A stretch of 64,000 nt of DNA from Ligilactobacillus faecis (GCF_029889745.1 NZ_CP123639.1:596501-660500); one strand, 5' to 3'. Counted from the first letter of the stretch, positions 16,510 to 25,781 are shown. Program-made: numbers and translations. The notes: generated by a model not told the origin, from the letters alone.

Positions 16510-17385
16510 ATGCAAGCTATTTTGATCTTAGCCCACAAAGATGTCGAACACGTTAAGCGTCTGGCGCTCAAATTACAGCGCTCGTTTGCTATTTATATTC
16601 ATTTTGATCAAAAATTAAAACTCACGCCAGCCGACCAGGCTTTTTTTGAAAAACATGGGATCCACTATATCTCAGAAGTCGCCGTCAACTGGGGCAGTTG
16701 GAGTATCGGCGAAGCAACAGTCCGCTTGATGCAAAAAGCGTTAGCTGACCCCTCGATCACTTACGTTCACGTTATTTCAGGACAAGACTGGGTCACTCAA
16801 AATGTCCCCAAACTCTATCAGCGTTTTGAAAATGACGACAAGATCTACATGACTTATGAGCGTGCACGTGACGTCAAAAAATCTGGAGAACCGATCATCT
16901 GGTGGCAACAATACTACTTTAACTATGACCGCATCAAACGTCGAACGCTCTTTGGTAAGATCTATCACCGCTTTTCGTTAGCTATCCAAACACTTTTACG
17001 TGTCAATAAGTTCAAACGTCTCGGGATCGAGCTTGAGATCTATGCTGGAGCTAATTGGGTCGATCTGCCACGCGATGCTGCTCTTTATTGCTTAGATTAC
17101 TTAAAGACCCACCCTGATCTGCAAAAGATGCTTGCAACTGGCTGTTTTTCAGATGAATTTTGGATGCAAACGATCTTATGTAACGCACCTCAATTTACTT
17201 CACGGATCACAAACGACCATCACCGTTTCATCAAATGGGAACCACAACATGGCAGTTATCCAGCGATCTTGGACGAACGTGATCTATCTGCTTTAAAAGA
17301 AAAAGAATACTTCTTTGCGCGCAAATTAGAATCTGGTCTTTCAGATACTTTGATCGCTGAACTCGACACTCATAATCAGAATTGA
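16510..17385 (+). CDS. GT14 core-2/I-branching-type glycosyltransferase
   Basis: A 291-residue GT14 protein. MQAILILAHKDVEHVKRL is the family start, VNWGSWSIGEATVRLMQKA is the acidic/WG block and ITYVHVISGQDWVTQN the 'ISGxD' motif. FSDEFWMQTILCN and a closing RxLDERDL complete the pattern. It is a distant relative of the 1026-1973 gene. The cytoplasmic enzyme probably attaches a branching sugar to a cell-surface glycan. It is monocistronic with its own promoter after the ATPase terminator; the start needs the hairpin-bridged SD described upstream. Confidence 0.82.
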   Translation: MQAILILAHKDVEHVKRLALKLQRSFAIYIHFDQKLKLTPADQAFFEKHGIHYISEVAVNWGSWSIGEATVRLMQKALADPSITYVHVISGQDWVTQNVPKLYQRFENDDKIYMTYERARDVKKSGEPIIWWQQYYFNYDRIKRRTLFGKIYHRFSLAIQTLLRVNKFKRLGIELEIYAGANWVDLPRDAALYCLDYLKTHPDLQKMLATGCFSDEFWMQTILCNAPQFTSRITNDHHRFIKWEPQHGSYPAILDERDLSALKEKEYFFARKLESGLSDTLIAELDTHNQN

Positions 17386-17695
17386 GCACGAGAAATAGAT
17401 GCAACATTGTATAAAAAATAGTATCATGGTTACTGAGTGCTTTATTTACCACAGCCTATTCTGAGGAAGATAAAGTTTTATTTGTTTAGCAACTAAAAAT
17501 GATCCTAACAGTCTCAGATCCATTGGAAAATCAAAATGTGGAATGGATCAGTCTCTCCTGCGGATCCCTACGAGTTAGACTCGTTTTCATCAAAGAGTTT
17601 CTACGATATTTTTATGAAAGGACAGGCTATATTTTTTCCAAAAAAACGACTTAGCTCTTTTAAGTCTATTTCACACGTTATATAGCAATATCATT
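17386..17695 (+). promoter_or_regulatory. Structured leader of the GT2/GT4 pair, with hairpin-bridged SD
   Basis: This 310-bp gap holds several hairpins: GATCCATT (17517-17524) with AATGGATC (17542-17549), and ACGAGT-tag-ACTCGT (17570-17584), which is followed by TTTTC and could be a weak terminator. Then comes GAAAGGA (17616-17622), with GCTATAT (17626-17632) perfectly complementary to ATATAGC (17680-17686), and 9 nt to the ATG. No SD lies near the ATG itself. No coding sequence is apparent. Confidence 0.55.
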
Positions 17696-18694
17696 ATGCT
17701 GATCTCTTTTATCATTCCGACTTACAATGCCGTGAAAACATTAGAAAGAACAGTCGCTAGTATCCTGGACCAACAAATGGAGACTGATTACGAAGTCTTA
17801 CTTGTCGACGATGGTTCAACTGACAAGACTTTAGCATTAGCTCAAAAGTTGGCACACGATCATCCAAAAGTAAAATGTTTCACAGCAGGACACGGCGTTT
17901 CACACGCGCGAAATATCGGCTTAGCTCATGCTAAAGGAACATACATCACTTTCATCGATGCTGACGATCACTATTTACCCCAAACATTACCTCAAGTCGT
18001 AACAAAGTTGAAACAGACTGATAGCGATCTAACTATTTTTAGTTTTGAGCATGGGCAAACTCCTGTCATTTTGAATTTAGCTGGACTAGATCATGCCCAA
18101 AGTCTAGCCTTGATGCTCAGCAAGCCAACAAACTATCTCACTGCTTGGGGAAAATTCTTCAAACGTTCATTGCTTATCAAACACCAGCTCTACTTTGATG
18201 AAGAGCTCACGATGGCTGAAGATAGTGACTTTGTGATCCGCTATTTATTAGCTTGTGAAACGATCGTCTCCTCTGATTTGGTCATCTATCACTATACGAT
18301 CGATACACCTTCGGCTACCCGAACTTTTGATGAGACTAAAACAGCACGTTATTTAACAGCGTTAGCTAAACTCAAACCGTTGATCGCAAAAAGTTCTGAA
18401 CCGCTGACGACAAGTTTTTACAAATATGTTTTGATCCAACTAAATATCATCGCCGTGCGCACGATCTATCCGAAAAATAATCCTGAAACATCACAGGAGA
18501 AAAAGCGACGCTTAAACCGCGTCCTACACGATCCGGTGATCAGTGAAGCTTTACAAAAGATCTCACTTAAAGATTGTTTGACACCTCACTTACTTCCCGG
18601 GTTATTTTTAAAACTTCAGTGGCGCGCATTAGCGATCGCATTATTCAAATTACGTAGTCAACAAAATTATAATAAGGAAAATTCTAGCAAATAG
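17696..18694 (+). CDS. Family 2 glycosyltransferase
   Basis: A 332-residue GT-A enzyme starting ISFIIPTYNAVKTLERTVASILDQ. VDDGSTDKT and GVSHARNIGLAHAKGTYITFIDADDHYLP supply the nucleotide-sugar and DXD-type metal motifs, and AWGKFFKRSLL with MAEDSDFVIRYL are later family blocks. The C-terminal third is helical and basic. It is 2 bp from the GT4 gene downstream, so the two act in one pathway, probably on a wall or EPS glycan. There is no SD beside the ATG; a hairpin-bridged GAAAGGA is proposed. Confidence 0.9.
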   Translation: MLISFIIPTYNAVKTLERTVASILDQQMETDYEVLLVDDGSTDKTLALAQKLAHDHPKVKCFTAGHGVSHARNIGLAHAKGTYITFIDADDHYLPQTLPQVVTKLKQTDSDLTIFSFEHGQTPVILNLAGLDHAQSLALMLSKPTNYLTAWGKFFKRSLLIKHQLYFDEELTMAEDSDFVIRYLLACETIVSSDLVIYHYTIDTPSATRTFDETKTARYLTALAKLKPLIAKSSEPLTTSFYKYVLIQLNIIAVRTIYPKNNPETSQEKKRRLNRVLHDPVISEALQKISLKDCLTPHLLPGLFLKLQWRALAIALFKLRSQQNYNKENSSK

Positions 18695-18696
18695 TT

Positions 18697-19728
18697 ATGA
18701 AATTAAAGTTTTTATGTATGTTTCTTTCTGGCACCGGTGGCACAGAGACTGTCTTAGTCAAAGTCTTGAACGAACTTTGCCATCAAAATGAGATCGAACT
18801 CATCTTGACCAATCGACCTCAAGAAGATACTTGGTTAAAAAAGCTCGATCCAAAGATCACGCTCAGTATCTACGAAGGGAAGTTCAAACGTCTTTCTCGG
18901 ATCGCTTGGACTTTCTTGACCGCTTCAAAAGATACATGTTTTATCTCACTTAGTCCTAAAATGATCAAACTTGGGGCTAGGCTGCGGCAGTTATTTCACA
19001 AAGACTATAAACTTATCTCTTGGATCCATTTCTCATTAAATGAGCAAAACATGTTTGATGCGCAAACAACTTTACCGTTAGCCGACGGGCATCTGGCGAT
19101 CAATTCTGTGATCAAAGAGCAACTCATCAGTTACGGGATCGCACAAGAGAAGATCTTTTTGATCCATAACCCGATCGAACCAGTCGCTAAAGCGCTCAAA
19201 CCTAGCACTAAACCTAAAAGTTTCTTTTACGCTGGTCGGATCACTTTTTTAGGTCAAAAAAACCTCAAAGAACTTTTAGATGCTCTAGCTCTTGTTGAAG
19301 ATGCAACGTTAGATGTCTATGGTACAGGCGAAGATCTGGAAAAATGTCAGACTTATGCTGCTTCACTAGGGATCGCAGAGCGGATCACCTGGCATGGCTT
19401 TACCGCTGAGCTTTGGGAGCAGATCAAGGTCAGGCCAAGCGCTTTGATCTTGACTTCGACCTTTGAAGGATTACCGATGATCGCGCTTGAAACTGCTGCA
19501 CATGGGATCCCGATCATCTGTAGTAACTTTAATGGCTATCGGGACATTTTACAAGAAGATCGCAACGGTTTCAGTTATCAACTCCACAACATCGAGCAAC
19601 TTGCCCAAAAGATGAATATGATCGATCAAGTTGCCTTTGGACCAGAGCAGATCAAGGCTAGTATCCAAGCTTTTTATCCGCAAACTTATTTTAAAAATTT
19701 TGAAAAAGCCTTGCATAAATTAAAATAG
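18697..19728 (+). CDS. Family 4 glycosyltransferase
   Basis: A 343-residue GT-B enzyme. The N-terminus has FLSGTGGTETVLVKVLNEL (acceptor loop, Gly-rich). The C-terminal half has KSFFYAGRITFLGQKNLKELLDAL, YGTGEDLEKC, ITWHGF and the donor motif LTSTFEGLPMIALETAAHGIPIICSNFNG with the EX7E pair. It begins 2 bp after the GT2 stop; AAGGA is 17 nt upstream, far from ideal, so translation may be coupled. It ends inside a strong bidirectional terminator. Confidence 0.9.
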   Translation: MKLKFLCMFLSGTGGTETVLVKVLNELCHQNEIELILTNRPQEDTWLKKLDPKITLSIYEGKFKRLSRIAWTFLTASKDTCFISLSPKMIKLGARLRQLFHKDYKLISWIHFSLNEQNMFDAQTTLPLADGHLAINSVIKEQLISYGIAQEKIFLIHNPIEPVAKALKPSTKPKSFFYAGRITFLGQKNLKELLDALALVEDATLDVYGTGEDLEKCQTYAASLGIAERITWHGFTAELWEQIKVRPSALILTSTFEGLPMIALETAAHGIPIICSNFNGYRDILQEDRNGFSYQLHNIEQLAQKMNMIDQVAFGPEQIKASIQAFYPQTYFKNFEKALHKLK

Positions 19729-19771
19729 GAAGTTCTCATCACTCTCGTATGAAGTAATGAGAACTTCCTAT
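19725..19771. terminator. Bidirectional terminator between convergent glycan units
   Basis: ATAGGAAGTTCTCAT (19725-19739) pairs perfectly with ATGAGAACTTCCTAT (19757-19771). The stem contains the plus-strand GT4 stop codon and ends at the stop of the minus-strand polymerase. Confidence 0.9.
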
Positions 19772-20947
19772 TTATATTGCTTGCTTTTGCGGTAGTTTGG
19801 CAAACAACGCCAAGAAGATAAAATTATATGAGATATTCCAAAGGTGTTGGTCGATCCCTGAAGTTAAAATAACTAGTAGAAAACAGATGATCCAGTAATT
19901 TAGTTCAACTTTTTTGAATCTTACAAAAAGCACATAGATCAATACAAGTAGTAGTGAAAAGACAACTAGACCATGCATCATCAATGTCCGGACATACGAT
20001 GAATCAAGATAGAAATAATCTAAGATCTTAAAGCCACCACCAAAACCATTTTGGTAAATGAATTGCCCTAAGATCGGAACATTATAATTTTCAAAAGCCA
20101 CATGCTCATAAAAAAGCCGCCCTGACAGAAAATTATTTATCTTTGCCAACAATCCAAACTGGGGCGAGTAAAAATATCCCGACAAAATGATCACAAAAAT
20201 GTAAAGCGTACTCAATAAACTTAAGGCTTGCGCACTTAACTTTTTCAAAAAAACATTTAAGCGTTCATAAAAGAAAATACATCCGATCAATAAGAGCATC
20301 AACATCAGATCGATCCGAGTATCAGTTACGACATAGATCAATAATGTCAACGCCACATAAGAGATATACTCAGCAACAGTCAACTTAAAGCGTTTTAAAA
20401 CAGCATAAGCCATCATCATAAAAAAGACTCGGGAAGCTAGATCAGTTGGATAGACAGCCCCAAGAGCAAAACGTAACGCTGGTGAATCACTGCGCGTTAC
20501 GATCACACTCTTTACGCTCCCTAAGCTTGAAAACACAAAGGCCAGACCGATCACAAAAAGATTGACACTGAGAAAAACTTTTAAGATCTGATCGATATTG
20601 ATCCCTTGCGCACCAACGATAAAAAATAAAAAGTAAAAGATCAAAAATTCGTCGGCACTTGTTCCAACTGCAAACAAAACTACTTCCAACAAGAAAAAGA
20701 TCGCTAAGTCTTTTAGATCATGTTCATCTAGAAAAACGATCTTTAATAAGACTAAAAACGCAGGTAAAGCAGAGAGATAAAAGATCCCGCGCTGGGTGAT
20801 CAAAAAATTGACTAACATCGTTCCTTTGAGTGCCATCGCTAAAAGATAGATACTCAAAGCCCCTAAATAGATCCAGGTCCTTAGCTCCGGAAAGCGTGTC
20901 GTCAACTTCGCCTTGTACTTATTTCTAACCGTCATTAATTCTTCCAT
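19772..20947 (-). CDS. Wzy-like membrane polymerase
   Basis: A 391-residue protein with about 10-11 hydrophobic segments and few charged stretches, closing with NYWIICFLLVILTSGIDQHLWNISYNFIFLAL. It is clearly paralogous to the 27791-28981 gene: shared blocks include 'LVLLKIVFLDEHDLK', 'YPTDLASRVFFMMMAYAVLKRFKL', 'DTRIDLMLMLLLIG' and '...HLWNISYN'. A role as polymerase of a lipid-linked oligosaccharide is inferred from topology and from the glycosyltransferases upstream in the operon. Its ATG overlaps the upstream stop by one base, with AAGGA before it. Confidence 0.7.
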   Translation of the reverse strand: MEELMTVRNKYKAKLTTRFPELRTWIYLGALSIYLLAMALKGTMLVNFLITQRGIFYLSALPAFLVLLKIVFLDEHDLKDLAIFFLLEVVLFAVGTSADEFLIFYFLFFIVGAQGINIDQILKVFLSVNLFVIGLAFVFSSLGSVKSVIVTRSDSPALRFALGAVYPTDLASRVFFMMMAYAVLKRFKLTVAEYISYVALTLLIYVVTDTRIDLMLMLLLIGCIFFYERLNVFLKKLSAQALSLLSTLYIFVIILSGYFYSPQFGLLAKINNFLSGRLFYEHVAFENYNVPILGQFIYQNGFGGGFKILDYFYLDSSYVRTLMMHGLVVFSLLLVLIYVLFVRFKKVELNYWIICFLLVILTSGIDQHLWNISYNFIFLALFAKLPQKQAI

Positions 20948-21987
20948 TATGCTCGATCCTTTTCATCTGTTAACTTTGCTACTGCAGTTTTGATAAAGTG
21001 TCCTGTACGTAATTTTTCTGCTAAAGCAACTGCATTTTTTTTCATCGTTGAATATTCTTCCGGACGCATCGTTTCTAAGCGACTGGCAACATCTGTTAAA
21101 CTTTCAACGGCAAAACCCAGGTTATTTGTTTCGACAAAATCAGCGAGCGCTGCTTGGCGCCAAACAATGATCGGTAAGCCACTACTCAAATATAACGAAG
21201 CTTTATGGGGATCATTATATTTAGTATACTCACCAAAGAGCCCATCACATTCAGTCAAACTCGTTCCGTCCCAAACAAGGCCAAAATTTTGCGTCAAATA
21301 TTTAGGTAATTCTTCTGGACTATAGACCCCTAAATATTGTACATTCGTCGGATAATTAGCTGCAGGATTTGGTCCAAAAAGTTTCAGCTGAAAATCAGCT
21401 TTGGCTAATTTAGTCAAAAATTTCGATTTTTCTAAATTACCAGCAAATACGACTGAACGATCAAACGTGTAAGTCTCAGCTAATTTTATCGGATTATGGT
21501 AATCAAAGAGACCTAGATCAACGAGCGGTGTTTTGATCCCTTGAGCTTTTAACCAAGCATGCATCTTTTCATTATGATCGATGATCCCGTCGACTTCATT
21601 GAAAATTCTCAATTCATTTGCCACAAATTCGGGGTCATCTTTAAAGAGCCGTAACGTTTCGATGTCATGGATCACCAGATATAATTTAGCATTTGTATAT
21701 TTTCGGATCGCTGCGATCAAAACGTTTGTCAAATAAGTCGAGTAGATCGGATATTGTAACAAGATCATCTCAGCTTTGATTTTTTTTAAGACTCGGGGAA
21801 TATAGACTTTGCCTAAATAAAGCTTGTGCAATTTAGCTTTAAAACTGGCATCTTCAGGATCTAGGTCGAGTTTTAACGGTAATCTTTCAAAATTTTCTTG
21901 TTCTAAAAAGTATAAAATATCTTCTTTAGCTTTAGGTCCGGCATTATTTTTCTTTGGATCTTCAATCGTTAAAATATATTTACTCAT
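20947..21987 (-). CDS. Glycosyltransferase, galactofuranosyltransferase-like (copy 2)
   Basis: A 346-residue GT-B-type sugar transferase of the kind annotated as beta-1,6-galactofuranosyltransferase. Landmarks are KLYLVIHDIETLRL, DGIIDHNEKMHAWLKAQG, VVFAGNLEKSKFL, FGLVWDGTSLTECDGLFGEYTKYNDPHKASLYLSSGLPIIVW. It shares all these with the gene upstream (21980-23008), so the two are tandem paralogues. The start at 21987 (MSKYIL) is chosen because GATGAGG lies 7 nt before it; the genes overlap by 8 bp, implying coupling. The nearby glf gene supports UDP-galactofuranose as donor (inference). Confidence 0.82.
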   Translation of the reverse strand: MSKYILTIEDPKKNNAGPKAKEDILYFLEQENFERLPLKLDLDPEDASFKAKLHKLYLGKVYIPRVLKKIKAEMILLQYPIYSTYLTNVLIAAIRKYTNAKLYLVIHDIETLRLFKDDPEFVANELRIFNEVDGIIDHNEKMHAWLKAQGIKTPLVDLGLFDYHNPIKLAETYTFDRSVVFAGNLEKSKFLTKLAKADFQLKLFGPNPAANYPTNVQYLGVYSPEELPKYLTQNFGLVWDGTSLTECDGLFGEYTKYNDPHKASLYLSSGLPIIVWRQAALADFVETNNLGFAVESLTDVASRLETMRPEEYSTMKKNAVALAEKLRTGHFIKTAVAKLTDEKDRA

Positions 21988-23008
21988 TTTTTTCCTCATC
22001 ATCTAGTTTTTTGATCAAAGTTTCGATCGCCTGGCGCATAAAATATCCATGTCGCATTTTTTTTGCAATTCTGACTGTATTTTCATAAAGTTCAGTATAC
22101 TCTCTAGGCGTCAAGCGGTCTAAAATATCACTTACTTCAGTTAAGCTTTTGACCGTTAGCCCACAACCATACCGTTTGATAACTTTGGCAACAGCGGCTT
22201 CTTCCCAAACAATGACGGGAAGACCAGAACTCAAATAAAGTGACGTTTTGTGGGGCGCATTATATTTGAGATATTCGCCAAAATTACCACTACACGTTGT
22301 AACTTCTGGTCCATCCCAGATCAGACCAAAATCAGCCTTGAGTTTTGTCGGTAACTCTTCAGGACTGAAGACTCCTTGATACGTGATCGAGCTAGCGTAT
22401 TCATCAAGCTGTGGCTCCTTGCCAAAAAGCAGTAATTTATTTTTTAACGCATATTTTTTCAAAAAAGTTGATTTAACTAGATTCCCAGCAAAACAAAGAC
22501 TCTTATCATAGGCATGTTTAGGTTGGATCGGTTGGGGATTGTCATAATCCCAAATATTCAATTCCGTGATCGGAGCCACGACATTTCTATCTCGAAGCCA
22601 AGTCGTCATTTTAGGACTCAAAGAGATCAGTCCGTCAGCCATTTGTAAAAACTCTAACTCCTGCTTATTTTCGTCAGCATGCTCTTTGCCAACATGTAAT
22701 CTTAGCGCTTCGATATCATGAATGACCAAGATCAATCTGGCGCCCGAAAGATGCTTGATACCGTTCAAGATCCATCGACGGAGAAAAACTTTTCCCGAAG
22801 GAAATTGGACGATCACATTGCCCTGTCTGATCGTTAAAAAGATGAACGGTAAGACAAAAAAAACGTATAAAACTTTGGCCACTTTACCATAAGGCGTATC
22901 AATGACCTTATAACCTTCTGCTTTAAAAAACTCATTTGTATCTTCTTTTGCCTTTATCCCACCATCTGCACGTACACTATCATGCCATAATAAGACATAA
23001 TTTTCCAT
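21980..23008 (-). CDS. Glycosyltransferase, galactofuranosyltransferase-like (copy 1)
   Basis: A 342-residue paralogue of the next gene. Shared blocks are ARLILVIHDIEALRL, ADGLISLSPKMTTWL, LCFAGNLVKSTFL, FGLIWDGPEVTTCSGNFGEYLKYNAPHKTSLYLSSGLPVIVWEEAA. It has an extra hydrophobic stretch near 46-62 (VLYVFFVLPFIFLTI) that may attach it to the membrane. It is the first gene of a three-gene unit (two GTs and a polymerase), with GAAAGGA at a normal 8 nt from the ATG and an extended -10 promoter (TGATACAAT on the minus strand, about 23069-23077). Confidence 0.82.
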   Translation of the reverse strand: MENYVLLWHDSVRADGGIKAKEDTNEFFKAEGYKVIDTPYGKVAKVLYVFFVLPFIFLTIRQGNVIVQFPSGKVFLRRWILNGIKHLSGARLILVIHDIEALRLHVGKEHADENKQELEFLQMADGLISLSPKMTTWLRDRNVVAPITELNIWDYDNPQPIQPKHAYDKSLCFAGNLVKSTFLKKYALKNKLLLFGKEPQLDEYASSITYQGVFSPEELPTKLKADFGLIWDGPEVTTCSGNFGEYLKYNAPHKTSLYLSSGLPVIVWEEAAVAKVIKRYGCGLTVKSLTEVSDILDRLTPREYTELYENTVRIAKKMRHGYFMRQAIETLIKKLDDEEKNE

Positions 23009-23097
23009 TTTCTGAATCCTTTCCTTAAAAGCAAAAAGTAACTGCTGTAGTAACTTTATTGTATCAAAAAAATTTCTTTGATATAGCGCTACTTTTC

Positions 23098-23136
23098 AAA
23101 AAAAGAGCCACGCTCGTTTAATACGTGACCCTTTTT
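23098..23136 (-). terminator. Terminator of the glf-wzx unit
   Basis: Read on minus, AAAAAGGGTCACG pairs with CGTGGCTCTTTTT (two G-U pairs) around an 11-nt loop, followed by a T-run. It begins at the flippase stop codon. Confidence 0.85.
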
Positions 23137-24565
23137 AAGCTCGCTTTACTTTACTTTTTATGATCTGCTCAACTTGAGTCAACGACGTTGGGCGTAAAAT
23201 GTAGATCATCACTACATAGACCACGACGCCTAACAAGATCTCTAAAGCTAAGCTCAAGATACTTGTTTTAACTGTATTACTCAAGAAAAAGACGGGGATA
23301 AACATCACGATCCCAGCGATCAAATATTTGGGAATATTGATAAACATCTGCTTAAGTTGCACGATATTTCTAATATACCAGAGTTGGTAAGCGGTCACCA
23401 TAACTTCAGAAAGTACAGTTGCAAACATTGCCCCATTCAAGCCCCAGAGATAGATAAATGGGAAGTTGATGATGATATTGATGATCGCGCCTAACATGAC
23501 CGAAGTCGTAAAGGCTTTGACTTTATTTGTTGGTAGTAGATATTGTGTCCCAACGGCATTACTCCAGGCGATCAAAATGATCACAATAGATTCGATCAAC
23601 ATCGCTGGCCCAACTGGTCCAAAACCTGCGCCAAAGAAATATGGACCTAATTGAAGTGAGATCGCAGCGATCCCAAACATCATCGCCATCGATAAGAGTG
23701 AGATAAAATCAAACGATGTATAGAGCAACTTATTGACTTTTTCTTTATCTCCCTTAGCAAAAGCTGCCGCCATATGCGGTAACATAACTGTTCCAAGCGA
23801 AGTCGCTAACGTCAAGACGATCTTGATCAACTGATCAGCATTATTGTAATAACCAGAATACTTCGCACCGATCATCGCCCCAAGCATCGTTTTATTCAAC
23901 TGCAAGTAAACTGAAGTCGCAACTTGCGGGATAAATAACGAGACAGTCGCATTGAAATGCTTGAACGGATGCAGATCACGTAACTTGACTGGCACTAGCA
24001 ATTTACGCAATTGTGGCCATAAGATCAAATTCCCAAGTAAGGCTGAAAAGCCCACAATAAAGATATAGAGACCAACATCGCCAGCATCTCTAACTAAAGT
24101 CAAGATCAAGACGACTGATAACAATTTAACAAACGTATTGCGGATCACAGTCTTTTTAAAATCTTCGATCCCCATATATAGCCATGAGATATCAAACGCG
24201 ACCGCGATGACGTTGATCGATTGGATCCACAGATACCACGTATATTTCGTGTAGATCTGTAAAAAGATGATGAACCCGATATATGTTACTAAGGTCGTTA
24301 ACGTCTTTAAGATCTGGATCTCCCAAAAAGTTTCTGAGAGTTTTTGCCGATCTTCTCTGCGATAAGCGATCTCACGGTTGCCATAATAACCGACACCAAG
24401 ACCTGCAACTAAAACAAAATATTGGATGATCGAATTCGTATATGCATTAGCACCGACACCAGAAGCGTGTAGCACACGGCTGATATACGGACTTGTGATC
24501 AACGGAACGATGATCGCTAAGACTTGATAACCCGCATTATAGAGGTAATTGCGGAGAACCTTCAT
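23135..24565 (-). CDS. Wzx-type polysaccharide flippase (MATE/MVF superfamily)
   Basis: A 476-residue protein with about 12-14 membrane helices. It opens with LYNAGYQVLAIIVPLITSPYISRVLHASGVGANAYTNS, the standard start of RfbX/Wzx polysaccharide transporters, and contains FIPQVATSVYLQLNKTMLGAMIGAKYSGYYNNADQLIK, the family's central motif. It moves lipid-linked repeat units across the membrane. It lies 2 bp after glf and ends in a terminator. It is the only flippase in the window, so it could serve both glycan regions. Confidence 0.93.
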   Translation of the reverse strand: MKVLRNYLYNAGYQVLAIIVPLITSPYISRVLHASGVGANAYTNSIIQYFVLVAGLGVGYYGNREIAYRREDRQKLSETFWEIQILKTLTTLVTYIGFIIFLQIYTKYTWYLWIQSINVIAVAFDISWLYMGIEDFKKTVIRNTFVKLLSVVLILTLVRDAGDVGLYIFIVGFSALLGNLILWPQLRKLLVPVKLRDLHPFKHFNATVSLFIPQVATSVYLQLNKTMLGAMIGAKYSGYYNNADQLIKIVLTLATSLGTVMLPHMAAAFAKGDKEKVNKLLYTSFDFISLLSMAMMFGIAAISLQLGPYFFGAGFGPVGPAMLIESIVIILIAWSNAVGTQYLLPTNKVKAFTTSVMLGAIINIIINFPFIYLWGLNGAMFATVLSEVMVTAYQLWYIRNIVQLKQMFINIPKYLIAGIVMFIPVFFLSNTVKTSILSLALEILLGVVVYVVMIYILRPTSLTQVEQIIKSKVKRA

Positions 24566-24567
24566 TT

Positions 24568-25683
24568 TTATTCACCAAATTCCTGTGCAACTGTTGTCAA
24601 AGCAGCAGAGATAACTTGATCCATATTATAATAACGATACTGGCCTAAACGCCCACCAAAGATCACATTTTGAGCTTCATTAGCTGCCAATTCTTGATAT
24701 TTTGTATAAAGTGAATTGTTCTTCTTATCGTTGACTGGATAATATGGTTCATCGCCCCGTTTCCAGTCAGCTGGATATTCACGGGTGATCACAGTCTTAT
24801 CTTTATCACCTTTGCCGAATTCAAAGTGTTTATGTTCAATGATCCGAGTGTATGGTGTTTTGGCATCTGTATAGTTGACGACTGCATTTCCTTGGTAGTT
24901 ATCAACATCTAAGTTTTCTGTTTCAAAGCGTAAGCTCCGATATTCTAATTCACCTAATTTGTAATCAAAGAATTGATCGATCATCCCAGTGAAGAGAACT
25001 TTATCATAATCAGCTAAATACTGGTCTTTCTTGTCAAAGAAGTCAGTCTTTGTCTTAACTGTGATCTGGGGATGATCCAACATCTTTTCAACGATCTGAG
25101 TATAACCGCCGATCGGGATCCCTTGGTATGTATCGTTGAAATAGTTATTATCGTAAGTCAAACGTACTGGTAAACGTCGGATGATGAAAGCTGGTAATTC
25201 TGTTGCTTTCCGCCCCCATTGTTTTTCCGTGTAGCCTTTGATCAATTTTTCATAAATATCAGTTCCGATCAAAGAGATCGCTTGTTCTTCTAGATTTTCT
25301 GGTTTTTTACCTTTTAAGACTGCACGTTGTTCATCGATCTTAGCTTGGGCTTCTTCTGGTGTCACGACTCCCCAAAGCTTATTGAACGTATTCATATTGA
25401 ATGGTAAGTTATAGATCTCACCGTTGTAATTTGCGATCGGTGTATTTGTGTACCGATTGAATTCTGCAAACTGATTGACATATTCCCAAACTTTTTTATT
25501 TGAAGTGTGGAAAATATGTGCGCCATATTGATGAACTTGGATCCCGTTGACCTCTTTTGTGTAAATATTACCTGCAAGATGATCACGTTTTTCGATCACA
25601 GTCACTTCATGCCCTCGCTTAGCAGCTTCATTTGCAAAAACAGCTCCAAACAAACCTGCACCAACAACTAAATATTTAGACAT
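24568..25683 (-). CDS. glf: UDP-galactopyranose mutase
   Basis: A 371-residue flavoenzyme that interconverts UDP-galactopyranose and UDP-galactofuranose. The FAD site is YLVVGAGLFGAVFANEAAKRG at the N-terminus, then VTVIEKRDHLAGNIYT and HQYGAHIFHT. KGYTEKQWGRKATELP, RLPVRLTYDNNYF and VIFGGRLGQYRYYNMDQVI are the substrate-site motifs. The start at 25683 (MSKYLV) has GGAGG 9 nt upstream; a TTG/ATG further up is ignored. The leader contains a terminator-like hairpin. Partners are the flippase and two galactofuranosyltransferase-like genes. Confidence 0.97.
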   Translation of the reverse strand: MSKYLVVGAGLFGAVFANEAAKRGHEVTVIEKRDHLAGNIYTKEVNGIQVHQYGAHIFHTSNKKVWEYVNQFAEFNRYTNTPIANYNGEIYNLPFNMNTFNKLWGVVTPEEAQAKIDEQRAVLKGKKPENLEEQAISLIGTDIYEKLIKGYTEKQWGRKATELPAFIIRRLPVRLTYDNNYFNDTYQGIPIGGYTQIVEKMLDHPQITVKTKTDFFDKKDQYLADYDKVLFTGMIDQFFDYKLGELEYRSLRFETENLDVDNYQGNAVVNYTDAKTPYTRIIEHKHFEFGKGDKDKTVITREYPADWKRGDEPYYPVNDKKNNSLYTKYQELAANEAQNVIFGGRLGQYRYYNMDQVISAALTTVAQEFGE

Positions 25684-25723
25684 TATTATGTATCCTCCAA
25701 AAATGTTCAATTTATTTAATCAA

Positions 25724-25781
25724 ACAAAAAGCCGTCTAAAGACGGTGATCCTTTTTGCATTATACCACATAACATTATGTG
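25724..25781 (-). promoter_or_regulatory. glf promoter, palindrome and 5'-leader terminator hairpin
   Basis: On minus: an extended -10 TGGTATAAT (TATAAT at 25764-25759). Just upstream is the 7-2-7 palindrome CACATAACATTATGTG (25766-25781), where an operator would sit. About 14 nt after the expected transcript start, CCGTCT and AGACGG (25732-25745, loop of 2) are followed by CTTTTTG, an intrinsic terminator within the leader, ~50 nt before the ATG. This looks like an attenuation point. Confidence 0.6.

Noticed and set aside
18675-18696. A seventh bridged SD before the GT4 gene at 18697
   Set aside because: AAGGA is 17 nt upstream, but only a 3-bp CTA/TAG pairing lies between; too weak, and coupling to the preceding gene explains translation.
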